This document shows positions 7,099 to 15,813 of a stretch of 34,598 nucleotides of DNA, piece after piece; position 1 is the first letter of the stretch, and each line of letters starts with the position of its first letter. A model generated the notes under the pieces. It ran no database searches, was not told the origin of the DNA, and worked only from the letters and a program-made list of their open reading frames with translations. The translations under genes were made by a program, and so were the position numbers. This DNA is from an uncultured Photobacterium sp. (GTDB lineage Bacteria; Pseudomonadota; Gammaproteobacteria; Enterobacterales; Vibrionaceae), in the NCBI GenBank assembly GCA_947039525.1, contig CAMQZF010000005.1, forward strand, positions 1 through 34,598, in the 5' to 3' direction.

Positions 7099-7593
7099 AT
7101 GGATCTTCATCCTATAACGGCAATGATGACCGATGTAGAAGATAATGATGATATTCTTCGCGTTTGCAAACGCTTACTTCAACAACAGAGCTTTTCAACT
7201 CAAGATGATATTCGCCATCATTTAATTGATATGGGATATACCGATATTAGTCAATCGACGGTATCTCGCTTACTGTCACGCTTAGGCGTGGCGAAAACTC
7301 CCAATGTGTATGGCAAAAAAGTGTATTGCTTAACCGTTGAAAATGAGCCCGTACGCATCGGATCATCGATTTCATCACAAATTGAATACATCACTCATAA
7401 TCAAATGGTGATCGTGATAAAAACACATCCTGGTGGTGCACAATTAATTGCTCGATTATTGGATACCCAACCTCACCATGAGATTCTGGGTACGATCGCA
7501 GGAATTGATACCGTTATGATAGCCCCTCGCGACATTTCACACATTGACCAATGTGAATCGATTATCCGCTCTCGACTGGGTTTATCTTTATAA
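7099..7593 (+). CDS. ArgR-family regulator, paralogue with altered effector pocket
   Basis: A 164-residue protein with the ArgR layout: N-terminal winged helix (about 16-80, DISQSTVSRLLSRLG being the recognition region) and C-terminal oligomerisation/effector domain (about 90-164). Conserved effector residues are Q115 (GGAQL) and D122 (RLLD), matching Q106 and D113 of E. coli ArgR. The GTIAGDDT motif reads GTIAGIDT here: the first aspartate (E. coli D128, which contacts the arginine guanidinium) is I136, while D137 is kept. There is also an N-terminal extension of about 12 residues. AAGGA precedes the ATG by seven bases. Vibrios normally carry the main argR near mdh, so this is probably a second copy; paralogues of this kind are known beside arginine deiminase operons in other gammaproteobacteria. 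Likely targets are the ARG boxes upstream of argF. Effector and sign of regulation are unknown. Confidence 0.85.
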   Translation: MDLHPITAMMTDVEDNDDILRVCKRLLQQQSFSTQDDIRHHLIDMGYTDISQSTVSRLLSRLGVAKTPNVYGKKVYCLTVENEPVRIGSSISSQIEYITHNQMVIVIKTHPGGAQLIARLLDTQPHHEILGTIAGIDTVMIAPRDISHIDQCESIIRSRLGLSL

Positions 7594-7688
7594 TTGTCCA
7601 AATTCACACTTAACTAAGACTCGATTCTGATACCATCAGCGGGTGATCGTCTGATCATGTCATTTCATTTATTTATGAGGAAATAACC

Positions 7689-8075
7689 ATGACTCAAATT
7701 CTACATACCGATAAAGCACCTGCTGCCATTGGTCCTTATGTTCAAGGTGTTGATCTTGGCAATATGGTCTTAACCTCTGGTCAAATTCCAGTGAATCCAG
7801 TAACAGGTGAAGTGCCTGAAGGTATCGCCGAGCAAGCTCGTCAATCATTGGACAACGTAAAAGCGGTTGTTGAAGCATCAGGTTTGACTGTGGCTAACAT
7901 CGTTAAAATGACGGTTTTCGTAAAAGATTTGAACGACTTTGCTGCCGTTAATGAAGTATACGGTGCTTTCTTTGATGAGCATAATGCCGCTTATCCAGCA
8001 CGTTCTTGTGTGGAAGTTGCTCGTTTACCAAAAGACGTGAAAATTGAAATTGAAGCTATTGCAGTGCGCAACTAG
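7689..8075 (+). CDS. ridA: RidA family enamine/imine deaminase
   Basis: Hydrolyses reactive 2-aminoacrylate and related enamines made by PLP enzymes, protecting targets such as IlvE. The product has 128 residues, the usual length. It matches the family in PAAIGPYVQGVDLG (about 11-24), LTSGQIPVNPVTGEV (about 30-44) and YPARSCVEVARLPKDVKIEIEAIA (about 101-124), with the conserved arginine of the active site in PARS. TGAGGAAATAACC gives a strong ribosome binding site. ridA commonly follows pyrBI in enterobacteria and vibrios; here the ArgR-family gene sits between them. Confidence 0.95.
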   Translation: MTQILHTDKAPAAIGPYVQGVDLGNMVLTSGQIPVNPVTGEVPEGIAEQARQSLDNVKAVVEASGLTVANIVKMTVFVKDLNDFAAVNEVYGAFFDEHNAAYPARSCVEVARLPKDVKIEIEAIAVRN

Positions 8076-8092
8076 CCCCAATTCGTTTCAAG

Positions 8093-8120
8093 TGATAACC
8101 GCAATTCGTTGCGGTTATCA
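8093..8120. terminator. Hairpin shared by the convergent ridA and idi
   Basis: Perfect 12-bp stem TGATAACCGCAA / TTGCGGTTATCA with a TTCG loop. It contains the idi stop codon (minus strand TGA at 8118-8120). Neither side has a T run, so termination may be Rho-aided or the hairpin may simply protect 3' ends. Confidence 0.5.
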
Positions 8121-8660
8121 GGCATTCATCACTATTTTTAATGTGTGTGAAAATACAGAAGGAAACCACGCTGTAAACTGAGTGGGATTTTGCATCATAG
8201 CTAACATCAACTCAGATTGAGACCACCAGCGAAATGCCATCACTTCATTTGGATTGGGTTCAACCACTAACTTATGATCCACTTTCGCAACCAAGACATG
8301 ATCCAATTCATATTCAATCAAATCATTATCCAATTCCGCACGATACACAAAAGACGCAACATCTTGTAAATAAACGGGCTCTGTAATCCCCATTTCTTCC
8401 TGTAATCGACGTACACCCGCAGCAATCATATGCTCACCTTCTCTTGGGTGAGAACAACAGGTATTCGTCCAACATCCGCCACTATGGTATTTATGGCTAT
8501 CTCGTTGTTGCAGGAGAAACTCGATTCCTTTTTCGCCATCTCGATATAACAATACGGAAAAAGCCAAATGCAAATGTCCATCACGATGCGCTTGCATTTT
8601 CTCTTGGCTACCGATAATTTCGCCGTTCTCATTCACTAAAATGACGTTTTCAGTGCTCAT
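8118..8660 (-). CDS. idi: Isopentenyl-diphosphate delta-isomerase, type 1
   Basis: Interconverts isopentenyl and dimethylallyl diphosphate for isoprenoid synthesis; a Nudix-fold metal enzyme. The product has 180 residues (E. coli Idi 182). Key features are the N-terminal HLHLAFSVLLYRDG, the catalytic cysteine region CWTNTCCSHPREGE (about 63-76), the Nudix-like AAGVRRLQEEMGI, and the catalytic glutamate in IEYELDHV (about 115). The gene stands alone: it is convergent with ridA, and a plsC terminator lies just upstream. Bacteria using the MEP pathway make both isomers with IspH, so this gene is dispensable there and patchily distributed. Start chosen at the ATG giving MSTENVILVNENGE, which aligns with E. 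coli Idi. Confidence 0.92.
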   Translation of the reverse strand: MSTENVILVNENGEIIGSQEKMQAHRDGHLHLAFSVLLYRDGEKGIEFLLQQRDSHKYHSGGCWTNTCCSHPREGEHMIAAGVRRLQEEMGITEPVYLQDVASFVYRAELDNDLIEYELDHVLVAKVDHKLVVEPNPNEVMAFRWWSQSELMLAMMQNPTQFTAWFPSVFSHTLKIVMNA

Positions 8661-8676
8661 ATTAACTCTTCTTTCA

Positions 8677-8706
8677 ATAAAAAGGACACGCCGAAGCCTG
8701 TCCTTA
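8677..8706 (-). terminator. Intrinsic terminator of plsC
   Basis: Stem AAGGACA / TGTCCTT (8682-8688 with 8699-8705), followed on the minus strand by TTTTATT. Confidence 0.85.
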
Positions 8707-8727
8707 TTTTCTCATTTCACATTAAAA

Positions 8728-9453
8728 TTAACGCGCGCTTTTTTGTTGGGCTTCTTCGTTTAATTCTGCCAGTTTTTGGCTCATTAACTCGTGACTGCCT
8801 TCCACCAGACTTCGAAGACTTTCCTTACCCAATCCTTCAGTTGGAATTGGCGACATCACTTCAACAATCACAGTACCGTTATTCCAACGGTTCAATTTCA
8901 CATTCTCTGTTGAACTACAAACAATGGGTACTAACGGAACTTGGGCAGCAAGTGCCGCATGGAATGCGCCCGTTTTAAACGGCAATAAACCGCGTCCACG
9001 TGAGCGAGTACCTTCAGGAAACATCCAGATCGAAACGTTACGTTCTTTAATTTTTTTAACCACTTGAGCAATGGTACCGACAGCTTTACTGCGGTTCGCA
9101 CGATCAATCAGAATATTGCCAGTGATCCAGTATAACTGACCAAACAACGGCATCCATACGAGGCTTTTCTTACCGACGGTAACCGTACGAGGCATGGTCG
9201 CACCAGCAACGGTAAATAGATCGTAATTATTTTGATGGTTAGCAATGTAAATAGCAGAGCCGACGTTATACGCCTCTTTAGGAATACGAATTTCCAATTT
9301 AATGCCAAATAACCACGACATTTTACTGAATAACCGTCCAAACGTTTGCACGTGTTTTGGGTTACGAGGACTAAATAGACAATAAATACAGCCAAACACA
9401 AACGTCAAAATGGCAAAAATAGCCAATCCGATCATACGTAAAATTAAAATCAT
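8728..9453 (-). CDS. plsC: 1-acyl-sn-glycerol-3-phosphate acyltransferase
   Basis: Adds the second acyl chain to lysophosphatidate at the inner membrane, making phosphatidic acid. The product has 241 residues (E. coli 245). There is an N-terminal membrane segment (about 4-27, ILRMIGLAIFAILTFVFGCIYCLF). The catalytic motif NHQNNYD (about 72-78) is the family's NHQS/N-x4-D, and the glycerophosphate-binding motif FPEGTRS occurs at about 145-151. Later blocks include FKTGAFHAALAAQVPLVPI. The C-terminus is basic and polar. It lies next to parC as in E. coli and is separated from it by the parC terminator, so it has its own promoter in the short gap. Confidence 0.95.
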   Translation of the reverse strand: MILILRMIGLAIFAILTFVFGCIYCLFSPRNPKHVQTFGRLFSKMSWLFGIKLEIRIPKEAYNVGSAIYIANHQNNYDLFTVAGATMPRTVTVGKKSLVWMPLFGQLYWITGNILIDRANRSKAVGTIAQVVKKIKERNVSIWMFPEGTRSRGRGLLPFKTGAFHAALAAQVPLVPIVCSSTENVKLNRWNNGTVIVEVMSPIPTEGLGKESLRSLVEGSHELMSQKLAELNEEAQQKSAR

Positions 9454-9521
9454 TAACCGCTCCTCAACTTACAAGCGTTCGCTAGTATACTCAGGCAGAA
9501 CAAAATTACACCTATTCCCAT

Positions 9522-9546
9522 AAAAAAAGCCCTCAAATGAGGGCTT
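9522..9546 (-). terminator. Intrinsic terminator of parC
   Basis: Stem AAGCCCTCA / TGAGGGCTT (9527-9535 with 9538-9546), reading on the minus strand into a run of seven T. Confidence 0.9.
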
Positions 9547-9584
9547 ATCATCAATAAATTGGTGAATATATTGAAGGTAATTGA

Positions 9585-11852
9585 TCACTCACTATCGATA
9601 GCTGCGCCATCACTGTGAATTTCAATTTCAGTAATACGTTGCAGACCGCGTGGTAATGGCTTACCTCGACGACCACGATCGCCACGGAAGTTATCCAAAT
9701 CCGTCGGTTTCAGCGCAAATTTACGTTTTCCTGAATACAGCACAACGCTGGCTTGCGGTGGGATTGTGATCAAGTGCACCACCACTTCTTCGCGATTTTT
9801 CGCTTTTGCAGCAGGAATGTTAATGATCTTATTCCCTTTACCTTTACCCAATTGCGGCAAATCTTTCACTGGGAATAACAACATTTGCCCGGTATTGGTG
9901 ATCACTAAGACTTCGTCTTGCTGCAAATCATTCACTTGGTATGGTGTTAATACTTCTGCTTCCGCTGGGACCGTTAACAGTGTCTTACCGTTACGGTTTT
10001 TCGACAGCATGTCTTCACCTTTACAGACGAAACCATAACCCGCATCCGATGCCATTAACCAAGACTTTCCTTCTTCGGTCATCAACACTTGTTTAATGTG
10101 TGTATTCGCCGCTAAGTTTAATCGTCCCGTGATTGGCTCACCTTGGCTACGAGCCGATGGCAAGGAATGTGATTCTAGGGCATAGCTCCGTCCATCCGAT
10201 CCCACAAAAATTACTGGCTGATTACTCTTACCTCGCGCATGGGCTAAATAATTATCACCGGACTTATAGCTCAATGTGCTTGGATCGACCTCATGCCCCT
10301 TCGCATGACGAATCCAACCTTTTTCTGACAGAACAACGGTAATCGCTTCACTTGGGATTAAATCACGTTCTGTTAAGGCTTTTGCTTCTGCACGCTCAAC
10401 TAACGGAGAACGGCGATCATCGCCGTACGACTCTGCATCGCTAATGATTTCTTTTTTCAGTAATGTGTTTAAACGACGTTCAGAGCCTAATAGCGCTTGC
10501 AACTTATCGCGTTCCGTTTCCAATTCGGCTTGTTCAGCACGAATTTTCACTTCTTCCAGCTTCGCCAACTGACGTAATTTAATTTCTAAAATTGCATCGG
10601 CCTGAATCGGACTTAAATGGAAGCGACTCATTAATTCTGTTTTTGGATCGTCTTCATTACGAATCAAATCGATCACGTCATCAATATTCAGATACGCAAT
10701 CAAAAGACCTTCAAGAGTCTCTAAACGCGATAACACTTTATCTAAACGATGTTGTAAGCGACGACGAACGGTTAAGCGACGGAAGGTCAACCACTCATTC
10801 AAAATGGTAACTAGACCTTTTACTTCAGGACGCCCATTCAGACCCAGCATATTGATATTAACGCGGTAGCTACGCTCAAGATCGGTCGACGCAAATAAAT
10901 GATTCATCAACTGATCGCAATCAATACGATTAGAGCGCGGCACAATCACGATACGCGTTGGGTTTTCATGATCCGACTCATCACGCAAATCTTCAACCAT
11001 CGGTAGCTTTTTCGCACGCATTTGGTTGGCAATTTGTTCCAATAACTTAGCACCAGATACCTGATGTGGCAGTGCCGTAATGACAATATCGCCATTTTCT
11101 TTGTGCCAAATAGCACGCATCCGCACACTACCACGACCCGATTTGTAGATTTTTTTCAATTCGCTCTGTGGGGTAATGATTTCCGCTTCCGTTGGATAAT
11201 CTGGTCCTTTAACAAAGGTCATCAGATCATCCAATTCGGCTTGTGGATTATCAATCAAATGCACAACGGCATCGGCAACTTCACGTACGTTATGAGGTGG
11301 AATGTCGGTAGCCATACCCACTGCGATGCCCGTGATGCCATTCAATAAAATGTGGGGTAAACGTGCTGGTAAGGTTTTTGGCTCTTTTAGAGTACCGTCA
11401 AAGTTTGGATTCCAATCAACGGTTCCGTGACCCAATTCACCCAGTAAAACCTCAGAGAAACGAGACAAACGCGATTCGGTATAACGCATTGCTGCGAAAG
11501 ATTTTGGATCATCTGGTGCTCCCCAGTTACCTTGACCATCAACCAATGGGTAACGATAAGAGAAGGGTTGAGCCATTAAGACCATGGCTTCGTAACATGC
11601 CGAATCACCATGTGGGTGGTATTTACCCAATACGTCACCAACAGTACGAGCGGATTTTTTGTATTTGGCGGTTGCCGCCAATCCAAGCTCTGACATCGCA
11701 TAAATAATACGACGTTGTACGGGTTTTAATCCATCGCCAATGAAAGGCAAAGCACGATCCATGATGACGTACATGGAGTAATTCAAATAAGCATCTTCTG
11801 TGAACTTCCGTAAAGGAAGTTGTTCAATGCCCTCTAAAGTGACATCTGTCAT
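9585..11852 (-). CDS. parC: DNA topoisomerase IV subunit A
   Basis: Breakage-reunion subunit of topoisomerase IV, which unlinks daughter chromosomes. The product has 755 residues (E. coli 752). The active-site tyrosine is Y124 in AAMRYTESR. The quinolone-resistance region reads [15 protein letters not shown], with S84 and E88 in the wild-type state (E. coli S80 and E84). The C-terminal part (from about 500) is the degenerate beta-pinwheel of ParC, for example [25 protein letters not shown]. The start follows AACGGACTCTTACG, a weak ribosome binding site, and [23 protein letters not shown] fits the family. It lies downstream of parE with an intrinsic terminator in between, so expression may need read-through or a local promoter. 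Confidence 0.97.
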   Translation of the reverse strand: MTDVTLEGIEQLPLRKFTEDAYLNYSMYVIMDRALPFIGDGLKPVQRRIIYAMSELGLAATAKYKKSARTVGDVLGKYHPHGDSACYEAMVLMAQPFSYRYPLVDGQGNWGAPDDPKSFAAMRYTESRLSRFSEVLLGELGHGTVDWNPNFDGTLKEPKTLPARLPHILLNGITGIAVGMATDIPPHNVREVADAVVHLIDNPQAELDDLMTFVKGPDYPTEAEIITPQSELKKIYKSGRGSVRMRAIWHKENGDIVITALPHQVSGAKLLEQIANQMRAKKLPMVEDLRDESDHENPTRIVIVPRSNRIDCDQLMNHLFASTDLERSYRVNINMLGLNGRPEVKGLVTILNEWLTFRRLTVRRRLQHRLDKVLSRLETLEGLLIAYLNIDDVIDLIRNEDDPKTELMSRFHLSPIQADAILEIKLRQLAKLEEVKIRAEQAELETERDKLQALLGSERRLNTLLKKEIISDAESYGDDRRSPLVERAEAKALTERDLIPSEAITVVLSEKGWIRHAKGHEVDPSTLSYKSGDNYLAHARGKSNQPVIFVGSDGRSYALESHSLPSARSQGEPITGRLNLAANTHIKQVLMTEEGKSWLMASDAGYGFVCKGEDMLSKNRNGKTLLTVPAEAEVLTPYQVNDLQQDEVLVITNTGQMLLFPVKDLPQLGKGKGNKIINIPAAKAKNREEVVVHLITIPPQASVVLYSGKRKFALKPTDLDNFRGDRGRRGKPLPRGLQRITEIEIHSDGAAIDSE

Positions 11853-11873
11853 CGTAAGAGTCCGTTAATTCTG

Positions 11874-11901
11874 AAATAAAAAGGCGATGATTATCATCGC
11901 C
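11874..11901 (-). terminator. Intrinsic terminator between parE and parC
   Basis: Stem GGCGATGA / TCATCGCC (11883-11890 with 11894-11901), loop TTA, followed on the minus strand by TTTTTATTT. Confidence 0.85.
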
Positions 11902-11930
11902 CATTAAAAAAATAAGACAACCGGTAAAGA

Positions 11931-13814
11931 TTACAGCTCGAGTGCATCGCCTTTTTCTTGCAACCAATGACGACGATCTTCAGCGCGTTTTTTACCTAAT
12001 AACATGTCCATCATGTCATTGGTTTTCTGATCATCATCGATGGTCAACTGTACTAAACGACGGGTATTTGGATCCATGGTCGTTTCACGCAATTGCAATG
12101 GGTTCATTTCACCCAATCCTTTAAAGCGTTGCACATTCACTTTTCCGCGCTTGCTGCGTAAACGCTCCAAAATGCCTTCTTTCTCAGCATCATCAAGGGC
12201 GTAATGCACCTCTTTCCCTAAATCAATACGATACAAAGGCGGCATGGCGATGTAAACGTGTCCAGCACGTACTAACGCGGAAAAGTGCTTCATGAACAGT
12301 GCACATAGCAAAGTCGCAATGTGCAAACCATCGGAATCCGCATCCGCTAACACGCACACCTTACCGTAGCGTAATGACGATAAATCATCGCTATCGGGAT
12401 CAATGCCAAGTGCAACGGAAATATCGTGAACTTCTTGTGAAGCCAAGACTTGATCAACAGACACTTCCCAGGTATTCAGAATCTTACCACGTAAGGGCAT
12501 AATGGCCTGATACATACGATCTCGTGCTTGTTTTGCAGAGCCGCCTGCCGAGTCACCTTCCACTAAAAACAATTCAGTACGCGCTAAGTCTTGCTGAGAA
12601 CAATCGGCCAGTTTGCCTGGTAGTGCAGGACCTGATGTGATTTTTTTACGTACCACTTTTTTACTGGCACGCATACGGCGGTGTGCGTTAGCAATACACA
12701 ATTCAGCTAATTGTTCTGCCAATTGAGGACGTTCATTCAACCATAAACTAAACGCATCTTTCACTACACCAGAGACAAACGCGGCACATTGGCGTGATGA
12801 CAAACGCTCTTTTGTTTGTCCTGCAAATTGGGGATCTTGCATTTTAACGGACAATACATAGGCACAACGTTCCCAAATATCATCGGCGGTTAACTTCACA
12901 CCACGAGGCAACAAATTACGGAATTCACAGAACTCACGCATGGCATCAAGTAAACCTTGGCGTAATCCATTTACGTGTGTGCCACCTTGTGAAGTCGGAA
13001 TCAAGTTAACGTAACTTTCCGAAATTAATTCACCGCCTTCAGGTAACCATAATAATGCCCAGTCGGCCCCTTCCGTTTGTCCTTTAAAGACACCCGTAAA
13101 AGGCTGCTCTGGTAATAAAGTGTACCCTTTCACGTTATCAATCAGATAATCGTTCAAACCGTCTTCGTAGTACCAACGGTAAGTATCATTATTAACGTGA
13201 TCAACAAAGTTGACTTCTAAACCAGGGCATAATACGGCTTTGGCTTTTAAAATGTTTTTAAGGCGAGAAACGGAGAACTTTGCGCTATCAAAATATGAGG
13301 CATCCGGCCAGAAATGAACACTGGTACCATGAGCACGACGGCCACACGTACCAATCACTTCTAATTCAGAGACTTTATTGCCATTTTCAAAGGCAATTTG
13401 ATACACCTGCCCTTCTCGTTTTACGGTCACTTCCGTACGTAACGATAAGGCGTTGACAACGGAAATACCGACTCCGTGTAATCCCCCTGAAAATTGGTAG
13501 TTTTTGTTGGAAAATTTTCCGCCTGCGTGCAATTTAGACAGGATCAATTCGACCCCAGATACTTTCTCTATTGGGTGAATATCAACAGGCATACCACGTC
13601 CATCATCCACAACTTCTAGGGATTGATCGGCGTGTAAAATCACGTCAATTTTCTTGGCGTGTCCGGCTAAAGCTTCATCGACACTGTTATCGATCACTTC
13701 TTGACCCAAATGGTTTGGACGAGAAGTATCGGTGTACATGCCGGGGCGGTGACGTACTGGATCTAAACCATTGAGAACCTCAATGGCACCAGCGTTATAA
13801 GTTTGATCAGTCAT
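11931..13814 (-). CDS. parE: DNA topoisomerase IV subunit B
   Basis: ATPase subunit of topoisomerase IV. The product has 627 residues (E. coli 630). It shows the GHKL ATPase motifs (VIDNSVDEALAGHA about 40-53; DDGRGMPVDIHP about 70-81; GGLHGVGISVVNALS about 109-123), the transducer domain, then the TOPRIM domain with LVEGDSAGGSAKQARDRM (about 418-435; glutamate and quinolone region) and ADADSDGLHIATL (about 497-509; metal aspartates). PLRGKILN is intact. The tail is MDMLLGKKRAEDRRHWLQEKGDALEL. It lies 86 bases after yqiA on the same strand, the usual vibrio and enterobacterial order. Confidence 0.97.
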   Translation of the reverse strand: MTDQTYNAGAIEVLNGLDPVRHRPGMYTDTSRPNHLGQEVIDNSVDEALAGHAKKIDVILHADQSLEVVDDGRGMPVDIHPIEKVSGVELILSKLHAGGKFSNKNYQFSGGLHGVGISVVNALSLRTEVTVKREGQVYQIAFENGNKVSELEVIGTCGRRAHGTSVHFWPDASYFDSAKFSVSRLKNILKAKAVLCPGLEVNFVDHVNNDTYRWYYEDGLNDYLIDNVKGYTLLPEQPFTGVFKGQTEGADWALLWLPEGGELISESYVNLIPTSQGGTHVNGLRQGLLDAMREFCEFRNLLPRGVKLTADDIWERCAYVLSVKMQDPQFAGQTKERLSSRQCAAFVSGVVKDAFSLWLNERPQLAEQLAELCIANAHRRMRASKKVVRKKITSGPALPGKLADCSQQDLARTELFLVEGDSAGGSAKQARDRMYQAIMPLRGKILNTWEVSVDQVLASQEVHDISVALGIDPDSDDLSSLRYGKVCVLADADSDGLHIATLLCALFMKHFSALVRAGHVYIAMPPLYRIDLGKEVHYALDDAEKEGILERLRSKRGKVNVQRFKGLGEMNPLQLRETTMDPNTRRLVQLTIDDDQKTNDMMDMLLGKKRAEDRRHWLQEKGDALEL

Positions 13815-13860
13815 ATTACGGAAGGCTACAAGAAATTTTCATCAAAAAAGTAAGAAACAC

Positions 13861-13906
13861 CTAACGTTATCAACGTTTAGTGCAATGAGTCTCTGACAAA
13901 TCAGAG
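13861..13906 (-). terminator. Two small hairpins after yqiA
   Basis: CTAACGTT/AACGTTTAG (13861-13880, one bulge) and CTCTGA/TCAGAG (13891-13906, including the yqiA stop). The nearest T run on the minus strand is about 12 bases further on, so this may be a weak terminator or processing site. Confidence 0.25.
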
Positions 13907-14479
13907 CCAAAGAAATTCGATAATATCAGCGTTGAAACGCTCAAAACCAATGAAGCTGTGATCCCCATTGGGTTCAACCGTTTGTTTACTGTCTGTGTAT
14001 TTTTCTACAGCTTGGCGATAATCCAACACTTCATCACCTTCTTGTTGCAATAACCACAAGCGCTCGGGTTCAAGAATATCCAAAACCTCTAATGCCTTTA
14101 ATTCATCCATGTGGTGCGGCTTCAATACATAGCGTGTCTGAGTATATGGGTTGGTTTGCTCGCCCAAATAATCTTGTAATAGCTCGTAAGGACGTACTGC
14201 CGGATTCACTAATACGGCGGGAAAACCATAACAATCATGCAGCCATGTCGCTAAGTAACCACCAAGTGAACTGCCCACAACACCAATTCGATAGTGACCT
14301 TGTAAAGGCTCAATGAGTTTGACTAATGCATCCGCCGCCGCTTTAGGGTGAGGCGGTAAATCGGGTATTTCAACACGAACGTCGGGACGATGTAAATGAC
14401 AATACTCTTTCATCACCTGCGCTTTAATCGACAAAGACGAGCTGTTAAAACCGTGAATATACAATAATAATGGTGGCAT
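13901..14479 (-). CDS. yqiA: YqiA/YcfP family alpha/beta-hydrolase (esterase)
   Basis: Small alpha/beta-hydrolase; E. coli YqiA has esterase activity on short acyl esters, but its natural substrate is unknown. The product has 192 residues (E. coli 193). Motifs are YIHGFNSSSLSIKAQVM (about 7-23, oxyanion region), the nucleophile elbow GVVGSSLGGYLATWL (about 68-82; serine in GSSLGG), QEGDEVLDYRQA (about 150; acid residue) and NGDHSFIGFERF (about 171; catalytic histidine). Its ATG begins directly after the cpdA stop, so the two are translationally coupled in the nudF-yqiB-cpdA-yqiA operon. Confidence 0.93.
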   Translation of the reverse strand: MPPLLLYIHGFNSSSLSIKAQVMKEYCHLHRPDVRVEIPDLPPHPKAAADALVKLIEPLQGHYRIGVVGSSLGGYLATWLHDCYGFPAVLVNPAVRPYELLQDYLGEQTNPYTQTRYVLKPHHMDELKALEVLDILEPERLWLLQQEGDEVLDYRQAVEKYTDSKQTVEPNGDHSFIGFERFNADIIEFLWL

Positions 14480-15322
14480 TTAGTACCCCGTCGAATCCAG
14501 TTCTGGGAGAAATTCATTGCCATCTAAGCGATGTACTTGCGTGTAAATCTCTCCTGTTGGGGTTAATTCTAGATAACGCCATCCAGGATTTAGACTATCT
14601 AATGAGAAATCATCAGAAGAAGGCTTAAATTGAATGCAAGTGGAAGGTGTCGCCAATAAACGAATGTCTTGATGGTAGCAATCCACCGTTTGGTGAATGT
14701 GTCCGAAAAGCATGCTACGTACATTAGAATAGTGAGAAACCACATCCCACAATGCGTCACTGTTTTTCAAACAATGTTGATCTAACCAACGACTGCCAAT
14801 CAAGATAGGATGATGATGTAAAGAGATCAACACATGGCGATCAGGGTATTTCTGCAATGTCTGTGCTAAGCGATCCAACTGGTCTTGATTTAAAAACCCA
14901 TAAGGTGAACTGGGTACTTGGCTATCCAACAAAATAACCAACCAATGATCCCCGATTAAAATCTCTTGATGGGGTTGGATAGTAGAAGAAGGATGAATAT
15001 TATGCATATTTGGCTGATGATCATGATTTCCCGGTAACCAAAAGCATGGCACAGACCAACTACTCAAACCTTGCGCAAATCGTTGATAAGAGTGCGCACT
15101 ATGATCTTGAGAAATGTCTCCCGTTGCCACAATCGCATCAAATCGATTATTTGATGCTTTTACAGCGTCTAAAACCGCATGGTAGCTATCTAATGTATTG
15201 ATACCCAACAGGCTCCCTGTTGCATCAGCAAACAAGTGTGGATCCGTCAATTGCAATAAAATGACGTTGTCAGGATGTTGTGGTAACAACGAATAGGTCG
15301 GCAAGTCAGTCACCCTTTTCAT
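14480..15322 (-). CDS. cpdA: 3',5'-cyclic-AMP phosphodiesterase
   Basis: Class III metallophosphoesterase that breaks down cAMP and so tunes CRP activity. The product has 280 residues (E. coli 275). The metal-binding set is complete: LTDPHLF (about 25), GDISQD (about 67), GNHDHQP (about 98), LHHHP (about 168) and GHIHQ (about 206), followed by LLATPSTCIQFKP. No Shine-Dalgarno sequence is evident upstream of this ATG; the 50-base gap from yqiB and family alignment still favour it. A CRP site upstream of speF/argF in the same window gives a possible, indirect functional link. Confidence 0.95.
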   Translation of the reverse strand: MKRVTDLPTYSLLPQHPDNVILLQLTDPHLFADATGSLLGINTLDSYHAVLDAVKASNNRFDAIVATGDISQDHSAHSYQRFAQGLSSWSVPCFWLPGNHDHQPNMHNIHPSSTIQPHQEILIGDHWLVILLDSQVPSSPYGFLNQDQLDRLAQTLQKYPDRHVLISLHHHPILIGSRWLDQHCLKNSDALWDVVSHYSNVRSMLFGHIHQTVDCYHQDIRLLATPSTCIQFKPSSDDFSLDSLNPGWRYLELTPTGEIYTQVHRLDGNEFLPELDSTGY

Positions 15323-15372
15323 TAAATTTAAGGTTTTTTACACATTATTTTGAAACGAAACGGAGTGGATAG

Positions 15373-15813
15373 CTAGGACACCGATCGCTTTTTTGTTCCA
15401 TATTTTAAACAATATCGTAACCAATCACACAAGAATTGGTTTACTTGTTGTTTTTCATTTTGCTGGTGCATTTCACGATTGGGGTATGAATACGTTGCTT
15501 TAAAGGCTTTATATTGTTGCAAATGCAGCACTTCTGCCATTTTTGCATCGTGGTACAAACGCACCATCAAATGTGGACTTTGACAAAGCGGTATATCATT
15601 TTCATCGTTTTGAAACAAACAAATTAAGGTTGTATATCGCGTTAATTCGATAATTTCAATGCCATACTCATGCTCAAAAAGTTGATAACGCGAAATATCT
15701 CCCACGTATTTTTCTGAAGACAATAATGGCAATAATTTCACATAATTACTTTCGTACAGGCTCAGAAGCTCGTGTAAATTCACATGATAAGGGCGCTTAA
15801 CCGCATCACTCAC
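15373..15813 (-). CDS. yqiB: DUF1249 family protein YqiB
   Basis: A 146-residue protein of the conserved YqiB family (DUF1249), function unknown. It is cytosolic in appearance, with no signal or membrane segment. The sequence is rich in Y, L and H, with YHVNLHELLSLYESNYVKLLPLL at the start and the block CQSPHLMVRLYHDAKMAEVLHLQ in the middle, both typical of the family, and ends QQVNQFLCDWLRYCLKYG. Its start overlaps the nudF stop by four bases. The order nudF-yqiB-cpdA-yqiA-parE is conserved in enterobacteria and vibrios. Confidence 0.9.
   Translation of the reverse strand: MSDAVKRPYHVNLHELLSLYESNYVKLLPLLSSEKYVGDISRYQLFEHEYGIEIIELTRYTTLICLFQNDENDIPLCQSPHLMVRLYHDAKMAEVLHLQQYKAFKATYSYPNREMHQQNEKQQVNQFLCDWLRYCLKYGTKKRSVS

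Noticed and set aside
11600..11620. Quinolone-resistance substitutions in ParC
   Set aside because: S84 and E88 (E. coli S80 and E84) are wild type.
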